64,000 nt of DNA. It comes from Viridibacterium sp035456105 (GTDB lineage: Bacteria; Pseudomonadota; Gammaproteobacteria; Burkholderiales; Rhodocyclaceae). The first letter of the stretch is position 1. Each line of letters opens with the position of its first letter. The stretch spans positions 154,733 to 218,732 of the forward strand of contig DATIDV010000029.1 in NCBI GenBank assembly GCA_035456105.1. The letters run 5' to 3'. The position numbers were made by a program, and so were the translations under genes. The notes below the pieces were generated by a model. It ran no database searches and was not told the origin of the DNA. It saw only the letters and a program-made list of their open reading frames with translations. This document shows positions 8,875 through 18,104 of this stretch, piece after piece.

Positions 8875-10349
8875 GAGAGTTGCGGCGAAAGGTGCTTCTC
8901 CCCGTCTTTCAGTTGTCCGAATTGACGACAGCCGACGATCCACGCGCACTCAAGCGGGTCATCAAACAGGGCAAAGGGCATTCCGCGCTTACCTACCATT
9001 ATCGGTATGTTTGGGATGATCTGGCCGGACGGGGGGTTAGTTACAACCTGCTCCCTGTAGTGCTCGACAGGAATGCCGTGCCGTGGGCTCTTGGAACGCT
9101 TTATATCCTTGCTCAACTGGAGGCGGAAGCCACTCCAGCAATGACAACGTACCAGAGTCGAGCGGACGATCTTGGGGCTTACAGGGAGTGGCTGGATACA
9201 CAGGACAATCCCGACGTTCTGGTTTTCCTGTTTCCAAAGATCAAGCTGCGACGGCCTACATATCGCTATCGCGGCTATCTCCAGCAGATGATTCAGGCCG
9301 GCGAGCTCGCGCCTGCAACGGCCAAGCGGCGCATGGGAACGGTCATAGCCTTCTATCGCTGGCTGATTGAAAACCACTATTTCCAGCCCGATTACGCTCC
9401 CTGGGAAGAAACTCAGTACCAGCTCACTTTCAAGACGCCCGAGGGGCGTGCAGTAACCAAGAGAGTGCCTTCCACTGATGTGAGCATCCGCGCGCCTAAG
9501 TCAGAAGACCCCTTTGCAGGGGCGATTCTGGATGGCGGCAAGTTGCGACCCCTGAATGGAAAGGAACAGGGCTGGATTCTGGAGGCAACCACAGCCAAGG
9601 GAAATAGCGAGTGCTATTTGATCCAGCTATTCATGCTCGCGACCGGAGCACGAATTCAGACTGTTGGCACACTTCGCCTGCGGCACTTTGAGCGATCAAA
9701 TCCGGGCTACGCCAGGGCTTTGACTGGGGAAGGTGAGGTTTTCAAGCTGAAGGCTGGGCCAGGGACAGGGATCGACACAAAAAACAATAAGTACGGCGTG
9801 CTTCAGGTTCCGCGCCCTGTTTATGAACTGCTAAATACCTACGCGCTGTCGGAACGGGCCCTGATTCGGAGAAGCAGGTTTGAGGCCAGACATGACGAGC
9901 ACCCTGACCCCTATCTGTTCCTAACGCAGCAGGGCAACCCCTACTACACAGCAAAGGTTGATGCTCAGAGATTTAAACCTGGCTTTAATCGTCGCCACGA
10001 AAAAACCGGCCAGCCTGTGCGCCAGTTTCTCAAGGAACACGTGATTCCTTATGTGCGCAAGCACCACGACAAGAGTTTTAACTATCGCATTCACGACCTG
10101 CGAGCCAGCTTTGGAATGAACATGGCTGAGCAGCTAATGGATTTGGTGCAAAGGAGAGCAATTACGCTGATTCGCGCGCGAATGATCGTCAAAGACCTCC
10201 TTTGGCATGAGAGCTTCACTACTACCGATCTGTATCTGAACTACCGTAGTCAGATGGACAATATATACCAAGCAGTAAACGGATATGGTGAGCAACTGCA
10301 GAGGTGGGTCGATCTGGCCATGAAAAATGTGAGAGTAGAAGATGAGTAA
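8871..10349 (+). CDS. Tyrosine recombinase/integrase 1 of a multi-integrase element
   Basis: A 492-residue site-specific recombinase. Catalytic boxes are intact by eye: Arg261 in LATGARIQTVG, His408 and Arg411 in HDLRAS, His446 in LLWHES, and Tyr455 in TTDLYLNY. The N-terminal part holds a core-binding SAM-like region (about 100-175). The start overlaps the Nlp-like stop (ATGA), and its own end overlaps the next gene by 8 bases, so the proteins are translationally coupled. It is the most canonical of the three integrases and presumably performs strand exchange. Related arrangements are Tn554-type TnpA/TnpB/TnpC and the gamma-mobile-trio (GmtY/GmtZ/GmtX) elements. Which one this belongs to cannot be settled here. 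Confidence 0.88.
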   Translation: MRELRRKVLLPVFQLSELTTADDPRALKRVIKQGKGHSALTYHYRYVWDDLAGRGVSYNLLPVVLDRNAVPWALGTLYILAQLEAEATPAMTTYQSRADDLGAYREWLDTQDNPDVLVFLFPKIKLRRPTYRYRGYLQQMIQAGELAPATAKRRMGTVIAFYRWLIENHYFQPDYAPWEETQYQLTFKTPEGRAVTKRVPSTDVSIRAPKSEDPFAGAILDGGKLRPLNGKEQGWILEATTAKGNSECYLIQLFMLATGARIQTVGTLRLRHFERSNPGYARALTGEGEVFKLKAGPGTGIDTKNNKYGVLQVPRPVYELLNTYALSERALIRRSRFEARHDEHPDPYLFLTQQGNPYYTAKVDAQRFKPGFNRRHEKTGQPVRQFLKEHVIPYVRKHHDKSFNYRIHDLRASFGMNMAEQLMDLVQRRAITLIRARMIVKDLLWHESFTTTDLYLNYRSQMDNIYQAVNGYGEQLQRWVDLAMKNVRVEDE

Positions 10350-12282
10350 TTCGTCCGATCACATATTTTCGACGCGTCCGACAACAACGCTACTATTTCC
10401 GCAAAAAGGGAGCGAGCGAGTATTGCATCCGGAGCAAGTGATTCTAAGGTTTGGTGACAAATACTATGATATTGGTTCCTTTTGCTATACGTTGCGTTCT
10501 AGCAGTAAGCGTAAGAGTCGTGAGTCGTGTGAAGTTGTGCTCGGCTCATTTCTCAAGCAACGCCGCAGACAGGTACTGCAACTCATCAAGGCACTCTCCC
10601 GTCTCGTCAATGATGGGGGCAAGAGCATATTTACAGCTCTTGCTTATGCAAAGTGCCTCAAGTCTTTCGTTGACTGGGCTGATGCATCTGGCCTGACGGA
10701 TTGCCTCGCGGGCGGAGACGCCACCCGTCAAGCTTATCGACTTTGGGCGGAAGATACACGTGAGCGTTACGGAAGGCAGGATTTTGGAGCATGCGCCCAT
10801 AATCAGCGGATCAGATTTGTGAGGGAGCTTCTTGAGGCTGCCACTGGCCTTAATGATCTTCAACTTGGCATCCGTATGGTCAAGTTAACGACGATTCAAA
10901 ACTGCGCTACCGATCCCTTAGCGCCCCATGATTTTGCTCACGCCGTAGCGCTCAATCAAGCGTTATTCGAAGGCTTGTGTGAATTGGTGCTGGAGCGGCG
11001 TTCCTTTCCCTACAAACTGATCCTCCCGGAGTCTCTTGGTTGGGCAGAAAACTGCCTCTGGATTTTTCCTGTCACCATGTGGCGCCTTCCCCCGCACAAA
11101 TGGGGTGTCGAGCGTGAAAAACTCACATTGCCTCATTGGGCCTACGACTATGCGGCTGGACGTCTAGCAAAGCCCGAGGAAATTGAACATCGATATACCG
11201 TGTGGCGCTACCCTTCGGAAGGTAGAAAACTGGCAAGAAGACATATTTCGAATGCACAGGCTTTTATCGATGCAGCCAATGGTGACGAACGTGCGTGGTC
11301 ACGGATTATGCTCGGCATGATTGCGCATGATGCGTTCCTGTTTCTGTTTTTCTGCAATACAGGTGCTAACGAATCGGTAGTTCAGAGATTAGAGACGGTT
11401 GGTGATTTTGATGTCGCCACAAACATACAGGGTTTTAGATCAATCAAGTTACGGGCTGGTGGAAAGCTTGTTGTTGTGAATGTGCCTCTAGCATTTATGC
11501 CGCTAATGCGTAGTTTCATGGCGTTACGTCATTATCTTCTAAACGGTGCAGATTTTCCGTTGCTGTTCTTTACTCTGGGGAGTAAAAACAAGAGTCCTCC
11601 ACGCCGCATACCAGGGGAACCTCTTGGGTCGCTTTATTCGTCCCTGCTGCGAACAATCGATCCGAAACTGCCACGTATGGGACCGCGAGTGCTTCGCGCC
11701 AGCGTAGCTGATTGGTATCAGCGCCACCATGACGCGTCCGTAACGTCCAAAGTGCTGCATAACTTAGAGCAGACAGTTCAAAGACACTACGATGCAGGCT
11801 CAGCTATTGATCATCGACAGGAGTTGTCGTTGCTCTTGAATTCGATTTCTGAGGCAGCAAGAAGGCAGCGTGTTGTTGCGACCAAGGGGATGGGAGTTCG
11901 GTCAATAGAGGAGGGCGGATGCTGCGATAGTTTCGGACACCCGGAGGCACTCGCGGCCCACCCTCCGATCGCGCCGAATTGTAAGAGCAGCCAAGGATGC
12001 TTGTTCTGCACACATAGAGTGCTGGTTGCTTGCGAGGAGGATGCGCGCAAAATTGCATCAGCGGCCTTTGTTATGGAGCAGGTGGTCTTGGGCCCGAAGC
12101 ACGAGGCGGCCATGCGTCCGTTAATCGAAAAATGCGACGCGGACCTTGAAAAGATAGCCGCATTTAAAAACTGTCGAACGATGGTTAAGCGAGTGCGAAA
12201 GGATGTATTTGAAAATGGGAGTCTCACTCCGTTCTTTGCCGATAAATACCAACTGTTTCTGGAGTTAGGAGTTATCGCGTGA
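10342..12282 (+). CDS. Integrase-like protein 2, degenerate catalytic boxes, C-terminal Cys cluster
   Basis: A 646-residue protein with the overall layout of a large tyrosine recombinase but altered catalytic positions. Where family members have TG-x-R the sequence is NTGANES, placing Asn343 at the Arg I position. The HxxR box reads RVLRAS, so His is replaced by Arg449 while Arg452 remains. A candidate tyrosine follows in QRHYDAG. The C-terminal part has NCKSSQGCLFCTHRVL, a probable zinc-binding CX5CX2C, followed by a helical tail. It overlaps both neighbours (8 bases before, 4 bases after), which fixes it as part of one operon. It may act as an accessory DNA-binding partner instead of an active recombinase; that is inference from the missing residues. 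Confidence 0.75.
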   Translation: MSNSSDHIFSTRPTTTLLFPQKGSERVLHPEQVILRFGDKYYDIGSFCYTLRSSSKRKSRESCEVVLGSFLKQRRRQVLQLIKALSRLVNDGGKSIFTALAYAKCLKSFVDWADASGLTDCLAGGDATRQAYRLWAEDTRERYGRQDFGACAHNQRIRFVRELLEAATGLNDLQLGIRMVKLTTIQNCATDPLAPHDFAHAVALNQALFEGLCELVLERRSFPYKLILPESLGWAENCLWIFPVTMWRLPPHKWGVEREKLTLPHWAYDYAAGRLAKPEEIEHRYTVWRYPSEGRKLARRHISNAQAFIDAANGDERAWSRIMLGMIAHDAFLFLFFCNTGANESVVQRLETVGDFDVATNIQGFRSIKLRAGGKLVVVNVPLAFMPLMRSFMALRHYLLNGADFPLLFFTLGSKNKSPPRRIPGEPLGSLYSSLLRTIDPKLPRMGPRVLRASVADWYQRHHDASVTSKVLHNLEQTVQRHYDAGSAIDHRQELSLLLNSISEAARRQRVVATKGMGVRSIEEGGCCDSFGHPEALAAHPPIAPNCKSSQGCLFCTHRVLVACEEDARKIASAAFVMEQVVLGPKHEAAMRPLIEKCDADLEKIAAFKNCRTMVKRVRKDVFENGSLTPFFADKYQLFLELGVIA

Positions 12283-14324
12283 AGATTGAAGCCAGAGTCG
12301 AATTGCATGGGGAGGTCGCTGGACCCGATTTGTGGGACGAAGGGTGGGGGAGTTCCCTGTCGTTGAATCATGTCATCTGCCGTGATGTGGATGGAACCCC
12401 ACATACAGTCAGCGAATTCGTTTGGCCATGGACGGCCTATTCGTCGCACAAAAAACAGCTGATGCTGGCTTTCTACTACTGGAAAACAGCGTCGGGCAGG
12501 GTGCTGATCAATAGGGCTGATGTTACGCCTGAGCGGGAAGCCAGAATACGCGAGTTACAGTTTCTGATGACGCGTATCATCTACTTCGGGGACGGGATCT
12601 CTTCAAAATCTCTGTATGAAAAGCTTAGATATTTGCGTTATATAGCGCGATTTGCCGAGGAGCGGTCATGCTCGGTACGTGATGTGTTGACCCAAACAAG
12701 TTTGCAGGATGCTTGTGGTGCGAGTTTTCCAAGTAACGCGATACGCCATTGGATGGCGTTGCTTAGATTCTTTGGGAAATTGGACCCTGAAAAACAATTA
12801 GGTTTTGTCGTGGCGGAAACTAAGCGCTGGAAGAGTTTTGAGCGGCGTGCTAAAGCGTATAGTGATCGGCTCCGGCAATTCGCTCCACTTCCTACGCGGA
12901 TTTATGCTGAGCTTATTAACAACCTGGCTAAAGAATTTGACGATATCGAGGCGAACAAGGCTCGCATTTTGGGCGCTCTTCGCGAGGCCTGTAATTGCTA
13001 CGACAATCGAGGAGCGAGAAGGAGTGAGAGTGGGATCAAAATTGGTGCGAGATTGATTAAGAAGTATGGGCTTACGGACTTCATTAAATCACGGGGATAT
13101 AGCGATACAAGATTGATATCGCTCGCAAGTATTGTTAGCGAAGTATATTTGCTATGCAAAATGCAGATCCATGTTTTCAGTGGCATGAGGGACGCCGAAG
13201 CTCTCCATCTTCCCTTTCACTGTATGCTCAGTGAAAACAACAATTCCGGGCGTAAGCATTGCTTGATCGTGGGCTCCACGACGAAATTCAACAAGGGAAG
13301 ACGTCTTCGGACAAAGTGGGTTACCACTGAGCGCGACGGATTTCGAGCGATTCGACTTGCGCAAGAGTTTGCTGCGGTGATTTACGAGTTCTTGGATGGT
13401 ATGCCGTGCGAGGGGGAAGAGTCCAAGGATGATTTTCCCTTGTTCGTGGCTAGTAGCTATTTGCCGTGGGTGCCGCAGAATTCCTCGACGGCGCGGCGGT
13501 ACGCAGTTTTGGGGGCTGAGCTTTCATGCACGAGCAAGGATCAGTTAGTCCGACGGCTATGTCCGGTTATCGAGGCTGGGGATATTGCGGAATTGGAGGA
13601 AATTGACCCTTTTCGGGCGTGGCGTGAGGAGCCTAACTATTCTGTTGGCAAGCGTTGGCCGTTAACTACGCATCAATTGCGCAGGAGTTTGGCGATCTAT
13701 GCCAACGCCAGTGGCCTGGTGCGACTTTCTTCTCTGCGTCGGCAACTGCAACATATGACGCGTGAGATGTCCATGTATTACGGGCGCGGAAGTGTTTTTT
13801 GCAAAAATTTCCTTGAGGATGATCTCGCTGGATACCGAGAGCACGTTGCAGTCGACTGGCAGGAGGGAAGTGAGGAGGCTGAAATGCTAGCCTTTGTGCG
13901 AGATGTGTTGAACAGCAACGAGCCTATGTTTGGAGGCGCTGGCGTTTTTCACGAGCGCCAGCGTGAGCGAGGTGACGTGATGTCGCGTGAGGCTGTTGCC
14001 AAGCAGATGAAGGCAGGGCTACTGGCCTACCGCGATGGTCCGTTGGGTGGGTGCACACGACCGGGGGGGTGTGAAAACCGTAAGGGGTTGGCTCTTATCG
14101 ATACGGCGTGCGCTACAGATGGCTGCAAATTCCTTGTCGGGAAGCACTCAAAGATCGTGAAAACTATTCGGCTCAAACGCGCAGCTATGGCCCATGTCAC
14201 GCCAGGCTCGATTACTGAAATGATGGAGCTGGAGGAGTTGGAGGCTTTGGAGCGGGTGGAGCAGGAGTGGCGGCCCAAGGAATGTAGCGATCCGACTGCC
14301 TCGACAGGAGGTGCGCATGCTTGA
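12279..14324 (+). CDS. Tyrosine recombinase/integrase 3 with C-terminal Cys-rich tail
   Basis: A 681-residue recombinase starting at GTG, overlapping the previous stop (GTGA). Boxes visible: Arg304 in FSGMRDAEAL, a basic beta-hairpin TTKFNKGRRLRTKW that could supply the Lys, His465 and Arg468 in THQLRRS, His492 and Tyr500 in QHMTREMSMYYGRG. The C-terminus has a Cys cluster (GGCTRPGGCENRKG and ACATDGCKF), likely zinc-binding, then an acidic helix. Size is close to the large second recombinase of Tn554-family elements and to the GmtZ class of integrase, but I cannot choose between them. Together with the 492-residue enzyme it probably moves this element between sites. Confidence 0.82.
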   Translation: MKIEARVELHGEVAGPDLWDEGWGSSLSLNHVICRDVDGTPHTVSEFVWPWTAYSSHKKQLMLAFYYWKTASGRVLINRADVTPEREARIRELQFLMTRIIYFGDGISSKSLYEKLRYLRYIARFAEERSCSVRDVLTQTSLQDACGASFPSNAIRHWMALLRFFGKLDPEKQLGFVVAETKRWKSFERRAKAYSDRLRQFAPLPTRIYAELINNLAKEFDDIEANKARILGALREACNCYDNRGARRSESGIKIGARLIKKYGLTDFIKSRGYSDTRLISLASIVSEVYLLCKMQIHVFSGMRDAEALHLPFHCMLSENNNSGRKHCLIVGSTTKFNKGRRLRTKWVTTERDGFRAIRLAQEFAAVIYEFLDGMPCEGEESKDDFPLFVASSYLPWVPQNSSTARRYAVLGAELSCTSKDQLVRRLCPVIEAGDIAELEEIDPFRAWREEPNYSVGKRWPLTTHQLRRSLAIYANASGLVRLSSLRRQLQHMTREMSMYYGRGSVFCKNFLEDDLAGYREHVAVDWQEGSEEAEMLAFVRDVLNSNEPMFGGAGVFHERQRERGDVMSREAVAKQMKAGLLAYRDGPLGGCTRPGGCENRKGLALIDTACATDGCKFLVGKHSKIVKTIRLKRAAMAHVTPGSITEMMELEELEALERVEQEWRPKECSDPTASTGGAHA

Positions 14325-14730
14325 TGTCCTTACGGACTATTTCGATGCCTTGGAACGGCTTAAAAAAGGAAGGCCGATCAACGTCCCGAAGGGCACCAGA
14401 ATAACCAACGACGCGGTGTCACTGGAGGCAGGGCGAAAGAAGGGCACGATCAAGAAGTCACGACCGATATTTGGAGCCCTTCTTGGAGCCATCGATGCCG
14501 CCAAGATCGAGGCTACGCAGGGCGATAGAATACAGGAGCGCCTAGCCGAGGCTAAGGCTGAAGCTGCCCGTTATCGGTCCCTATGGGAGGGGGCTTTGGC
14601 CAGAGAGGTGTCGCTGATCAAGCAATTGTGTGATGAACAGGATGCACGGGCTAGGGAGAAGGCGGTGCCGACTGGCGGAAAAGTCACCCCAATCAGAAAG
14701 TCACTGACGAGAGGGCTGCTAGCCGACTGA
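14317..14730 (+). CDS. Small coiled-coil protein, last gene of the integrase operon (TnpC/GmtX-like position)
   Basis: A basic 137-residue protein from the ATG at 14317, which has AGGAG at 14306-14310; a GTG at 14311 touches that site and is a poor start. The N-terminal part is Lys-rich (GRPINVPKGTRITND). The middle (about 65-110) is a heptad-rich coiled coil (IQERLAEAKAEAARYRSLW). It overlaps the end of integrase 3. Small coiled-coil proteins after the recombinases (TnpC of Tn554, for instance) influence orientation or efficiency of insertion. A similar accessory role here is inferred from position and shape only. Confidence 0.7.
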   Translation: MLDVLTDYFDALERLKKGRPINVPKGTRITNDAVSLEAGRKKGTIKKSRPIFGALLGAIDAAKIEATQGDRIQERLAEAKAEAARYRSLWEGALAREVSLIKQLCDEQDARAREKAVPTGGKVTPIRKSLTRGLLAD

Positions 14731-14749
14731 GTATGAGTTCAAAAACGAA

Positions 14750-15985
14750 ATGATATCTATTGTTGTTGTGGTATTTCTTCTTGTTTATGTTGGAATGCTT
14801 TTTGGCGGGCTTCCATTTTTGCAGTTAGATCGTACTGGTATTGCCCTGCTCGGTGCGATTGTTCTCGTGGCTTCACAGGTGATTAGTGTCGAGGATGCTT
14901 TCCGGTCGATGCACGCACCTACGCTGATCTTGCTGTTTGCTTTCATGGTGATTTCAGCCCAGCTCCGATTGGGTGGGTTTTATACCTGGATTGCGTGTCG
15001 AATAGGTTCGCTTAACACTCGACCTTCGTTGCTGTTGGGCGCAATTATTGGCGTAGCCGCATACCTGTCGGCAGTATTTAGCAATGACGTCGTGTGTTTG
15101 GCGATGGCTCCTGTGATCGCCGAGATATGTCTTGCCAGGAAGATCGCACCCGTGCCTTTCCTGATTGGATTAGCTTGCGCCGCTAATATTGGTTCTGCCG
15201 CGACGCTCATTGGAAATCCCCAAAACATGCTGATAGGTCAAACGCTCAATATGTCGTTTGGCCGCTATCTTCTTGGCGCTTCCGTTCCGGTTGCCCTGAG
15301 CCTTATTGTGACGTGGGGTTTGATTGTGGCCTTGAGACTCCGCCAAGGATGGAATGCAGTCGACTCCCCAGTCCAGTTTGAAGAGGATTCGCGTGATGGA
15401 GAGGATGCTCCGCTCGATCGTTGGCAGACAGCCAAAGGGCTGTTAGTTGCCACCACTATCTTCGTGGCTTTCCTGGTTGGGCCTTGGCCGCGGGACCTGA
15501 TGGCGTTGGCTGGAGCTGGGCTTTTGCTGACCAGTCGGCGCCTTCATTCGCACCGAATGCTTGGTCTGGTGGACTGGCAACTGCTCATCCTGTTCATGGG
15601 GCTTTTTGTGGTCAACCACGCGATGCAGCAGACGGGCTTACCTTCTCGTGGCGTCGAGGCATTGGCAGCCAGTGGTTTTGATTTGCGAACACAAGGCCCT
15701 CTCTTCATCACCAGCTTTGTACTCAGCAATGTCGTATCCAACGTGCCCGCAGTGATGCTGCTTTTGCCAACAACCGTGGGAGAGCATGCCGGAACCGTAC
15801 TTGCCCTCTCCAGCACTCTGGCAGGAAATCTTTTGATAGTCGGCAGCATTGCCAACATCATTGTGGTGAATGAGGCTGCGCGCAAGGGCATCAGGATCGA
15901 CTGGCTGGAGCACGCAAAACTGGGTGTGCCGGTCACGCTGGCTACTTTGGCGATATCAAGCGCTTATCTCTGGTTGTTGGTTTAG
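14750..15985 (+). CDS. SLC13/ArsB-NhaD superfamily anion permease
   Basis: An integral membrane transporter of 411 residues with about ten to eleven hydrophobic helices. The two repeated family motifs are visible: VFSNDVVCLAMAPV with IGSAATLIGNPQN in the first half, and SNVVSNVPAVMLL with GNLLIVGSIANIIVVN in the second. These inverted repeats with SN(D/V) and GNPQN/GSIAN loops belong to the ion-transporter superfamily that includes ArsB, NhaD, CitM and YbiR. The substrate (arsenite, dicarboxylate, citrate or sodium/proton) cannot be read from the sequence. No arsenical genes accompany it. It lies 20 bases after the integrase operon on the same strand, so it may be cargo of that element. Confidence 0.85.
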   Translation: MISIVVVVFLLVYVGMLFGGLPFLQLDRTGIALLGAIVLVASQVISVEDAFRSMHAPTLILLFAFMVISAQLRLGGFYTWIACRIGSLNTRPSLLLGAIIGVAAYLSAVFSNDVVCLAMAPVIAEICLARKIAPVPFLIGLACAANIGSAATLIGNPQNMLIGQTLNMSFGRYLLGASVPVALSLIVTWGLIVALRLRQGWNAVDSPVQFEEDSRDGEDAPLDRWQTAKGLLVATTIFVAFLVGPWPRDLMALAGAGLLLTSRRLHSHRMLGLVDWQLLILFMGLFVVNHAMQQTGLPSRGVEALAASGFDLRTQGPLFITSFVLSNVVSNVPAVMLLLPTTVGEHAGTVLALSSTLAGNLLIVGSIANIIVVNEAARKGIRIDWLEHAKLGVPVTLATLAISSAYLWLLV

Positions 15986-16019
15986 CAGCCGGTTTGGTGG
16001 TGGGGTGGTAGGCATGATT

Positions 16020-16036
16020 GCCGACTGGTAGTCGGC
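16020..16036. repeat. Short hairpin after the permease gene
   Basis: GCCGACT and AGTCGGC form a perfect 7-bp stem with a 3-base loop, 35 bases after the permease stop. It lacks a T-run on either strand, so a factor-independent terminator is doubtful. It could be a weak stop structure or protein-binding site. Confidence 0.35.
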
Positions 16037-16141
16037 CAAAGCAGGCGGTGCCAACATGTCAAGAGTGACTGCTGTCAGCCTGTTTGCAGCCCGTTTAGCT
16101 AGGGCGCCTATATAGATGCATGGTGGATTACTCTATTCATT

Positions 16142-17038
16142 TCATGAAAGGTGGTCTGTTATTATTCCAACAATAACTTTCTCACCAACAACTTTAAATA
16201 CATTTTCATCCGGGTGCTTTCGCGCGAAAAAGTGAATTCGCCCCTGTGTCTTTGTTAGCTTTGTATGCCACTCGCAGCAGATTGTTGCGTTATCGATTGT
16301 GATGTTCCGTTCTTTCATTGCGTCATTGTTTTTGTGCGTGCTTGGGCTTTCTGGAGAGATCTCAACTCCGACAGCCCCTGCTGAAGCAATTATTTCATGC
16401 GGCTGGGTTTTGGCTTTGAAATTATCTATTGCATAGTCGTTCAAGTAGGCTAAGTGCTCGAAGTACGTAGGCAGCATGGTCGTATAGCTCAGCTTAGTCT
16501 TTCCAACATCAGAAGCTTTTGCATAGAAATAAATTTGTGGAAATAAAAACTGCGCATAACGATCTAGAGAGGTGATCGCTCGCCCACAACAAATATAAAG
16601 CTGTCGTAATGCGGATGTAAAACTTTCTGGATTAGAGATCCATTGCATCAATTCTGGCTTCCAGCCAGGATTGCCACTTGGTGAATTAAGCGATATCCAT
16701 CCGCCGTTGCCGTTTGTGGCCAATGCTCGGAATCCTGAAGTGGGCGCTCCATGAGCGTCAGTACAAGTCTCACTTTGATCGAGTAGAATTTGAATTCTCA
16801 GAAAAACATCTCGGAATTCACCGCGTCCAAGATCTCCAAACATAATCTGAGCTACGCTGTCGCCATTTATTGTGAGTGAATAAAAGTCTTCAATGAAATA
16901 AATTCTACAGACTGAAGCAGCGGTCAAAACAATTTCAGCTGTTTCAACTATTTTACCCAAGTGATCAATGGATGGAGTCTTCTTTACGATTTCACCAGCA
17001 AGGGCTAGTTCGTCGACAAAAAATTTAGTTCGATCCAT
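16142..17038 (-). CDS. Hypothetical third component of the DUF262/DUF3696 operon
   Basis: I do not recognise a domain in this 298-residue protein. It appears cytosolic: the N-terminal 100 residues are helical and end in a charged segment (DLGRGEFRDVFLRIQILL). A middle part has Cys/Tyr-rich helices (LRQLYICCGRAITSLDRY). The last third, AT-rich in codon use, contains ICCEWHTKLTKTQGRIHFF, which looks like a small beta domain. It overlaps the end of the ATPase gene by 14 bases, so the three minus-strand genes are one operon. In three-gene systems that pair a DUF262 protein and a DUF3696 ATPase, the third protein is needed but its biochemistry is unclear. Confidence 0.6.
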   Translation of the reverse strand: MDRTKFFVDELALAGEIVKKTPSIDHLGKIVETAEIVLTAASVCRIYFIEDFYSLTINGDSVAQIMFGDLGRGEFRDVFLRIQILLDQSETCTDAHGAPTSGFRALATNGNGGWISLNSPSGNPGWKPELMQWISNPESFTSALRQLYICCGRAITSLDRYAQFLFPQIYFYAKASDVGKTKLSYTTMLPTYFEHLAYLNDYAIDNFKAKTQPHEIIASAGAVGVEISPESPSTHKNNDAMKERNITIDNATICCEWHTKLTKTQGRIHFFARKHPDENVFKVVGEKVIVGIITDHLS

Positions 17039-18104
17039 TGTTTGTGCTCAGGGCTCGTAGGTTCAGTGAAAACTGGTCAAAAAAACCTGCGGGCCAGTGC
17101 TCAATTTTTCCGTCATTGCGCAAGGCGATGTCATGGACTTCAGATCCAAATTTCTCGGTTTTGGTGAAGTACTTAATTCTTACATCGTCCCCAATGAGCT
17201 TGCCGTTAGAGTTCTTAACGCCGAGGCGAATCCCGTCAAGTAGGTGATCGCTATGCGTTTCAAGAAATATCTGCAGTCCAGCAGATGCTGCAAGAGCAAT
17301 GAGGCGTCCCATGCTAGTTTGACCACGCGGGTGCAAATGCGCCTCAGGATTTTCAATTAGTAGTGCCGCTCCAGTAATTCGAATCCTGTCATACCAAATT
17401 GGTAATTTGACATTAGAGTCGTCGGCCCCAAGCTCTCCTGTTAGTGTTAGCAGCGCTAGAACTATCGGAAGCGAATAACTAAGACCAAATCCTGAATTAG
17501 TGGATCGATTCTCATCGACGACTATGCTCGAACTATCGTAACGAGATGCCACATCAAACTCAAGCTTTACACCTGGCGATACTTCACCCATCCATTTTAT
17601 AAGCTGGTGGCGCAGTGTATTACTGGCTGAATCTTTATGCCGAAGGTCCGGATGAACAATAATGTTTTCAAAAATCTTCGCGTAATGGGCGGAATACTGA
17701 CCATATTGCCCGACTGAAAAATTAGAAAAATCCTCTTCAATTATCGGAAGCGCAACTCTCGGCCCATATCTGTCGGCGCCAATATACTCCATAAGTGGAA
17801 GATCGTTTTCTTCCTTCGTATATTGATGGCCTTGCGAATTTAGCTTCAGGCAAGCGACACTGCTGCCTTGCTTTTCTAAGGAAAGCACGACGTCTTCCTG
17901 GGAGGGGGAATACTTTGACCTTATTTCAGAAAAATACCCAAGCCCTTCAAGGTATGGGCCTTTATTTGGATCACACATTCGAATTGCTTGTAGGATTGTG
18001 CTCTTTCCTGAGTTATTCAGTCCCGTCAAAACATTCAGTCTTTTGAAGTGAATTGTTTTTGCTGGGAACGACTTAAATGCATTAATTGAAATTGCGTCAA
18101 GCAT
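17025..18104 (-). CDS. AAA/ABC-type ATPase with DUF3696 C-terminus
   Basis: A 359-residue P-loop ATPase of the OLD/SMC-like type. Walker A is GLNNSGKST near residue 28. A signature-like and Walker B region follows (ALLIENPEAHLHP), and a switch His occurs in FLETHSDHLLDG. The end, HWPAGFFDQFS, is the hallmark of DUF3696. The ATG at 18104 overlaps the DUF262 stop by 8 bases and gives the natural N-terminus MLDAISINAFKSF; an upstream TTG is less likely. Such ATPases sense or signal infection in several defence systems. With DUF262 and an unknown third protein, the set resembles the Menshen (Nsn) system as I recall it. Confidence 0.82.
   Translation of the reverse strand: MLDAISINAFKSFPAKTIHFKRLNVLTGLNNSGKSTILQAIRMCDPNKGPYLEGLGYFSEIRSKYSPSQEDVVLSLEKQGSSVACLKLNSQGHQYTKEENDLPLMEYIGADRYGPRVALPIIEEDFSNFSVGQYGQYSAHYAKIFENIIVHPDLRHKDSASNTLRHQLIKWMGEVSPGVKLEFDVASRYDSSSIVVDENRSTNSGFGLSYSLPIVLALLTLTGELGADDSNVKLPIWYDRIRITGAALLIENPEAHLHPRGQTSMGRLIALAASAGLQIFLETHSDHLLDGIRLGVKNSNGKLIGDDVRIKYFTKTEKFGSEVHDIALRNDGKIEHWPAGFFDQFSLNLRALSTNNGSN

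Noticed and set aside
11811..12449. Minus-strand frame of 212 codons opposite integrase 2 and 3
   Set aside because: Shadow of overlapping plus-strand genes with visible zinc and catalytic motifs.
8871..14324. RIT (recombinase-in-trio) element
   Set aside because: RIT recombinases are of similar size, about 300-400 residues each; here they are 492, 646 and 681, with a Ner-like gene first and a coiled-coil gene last.
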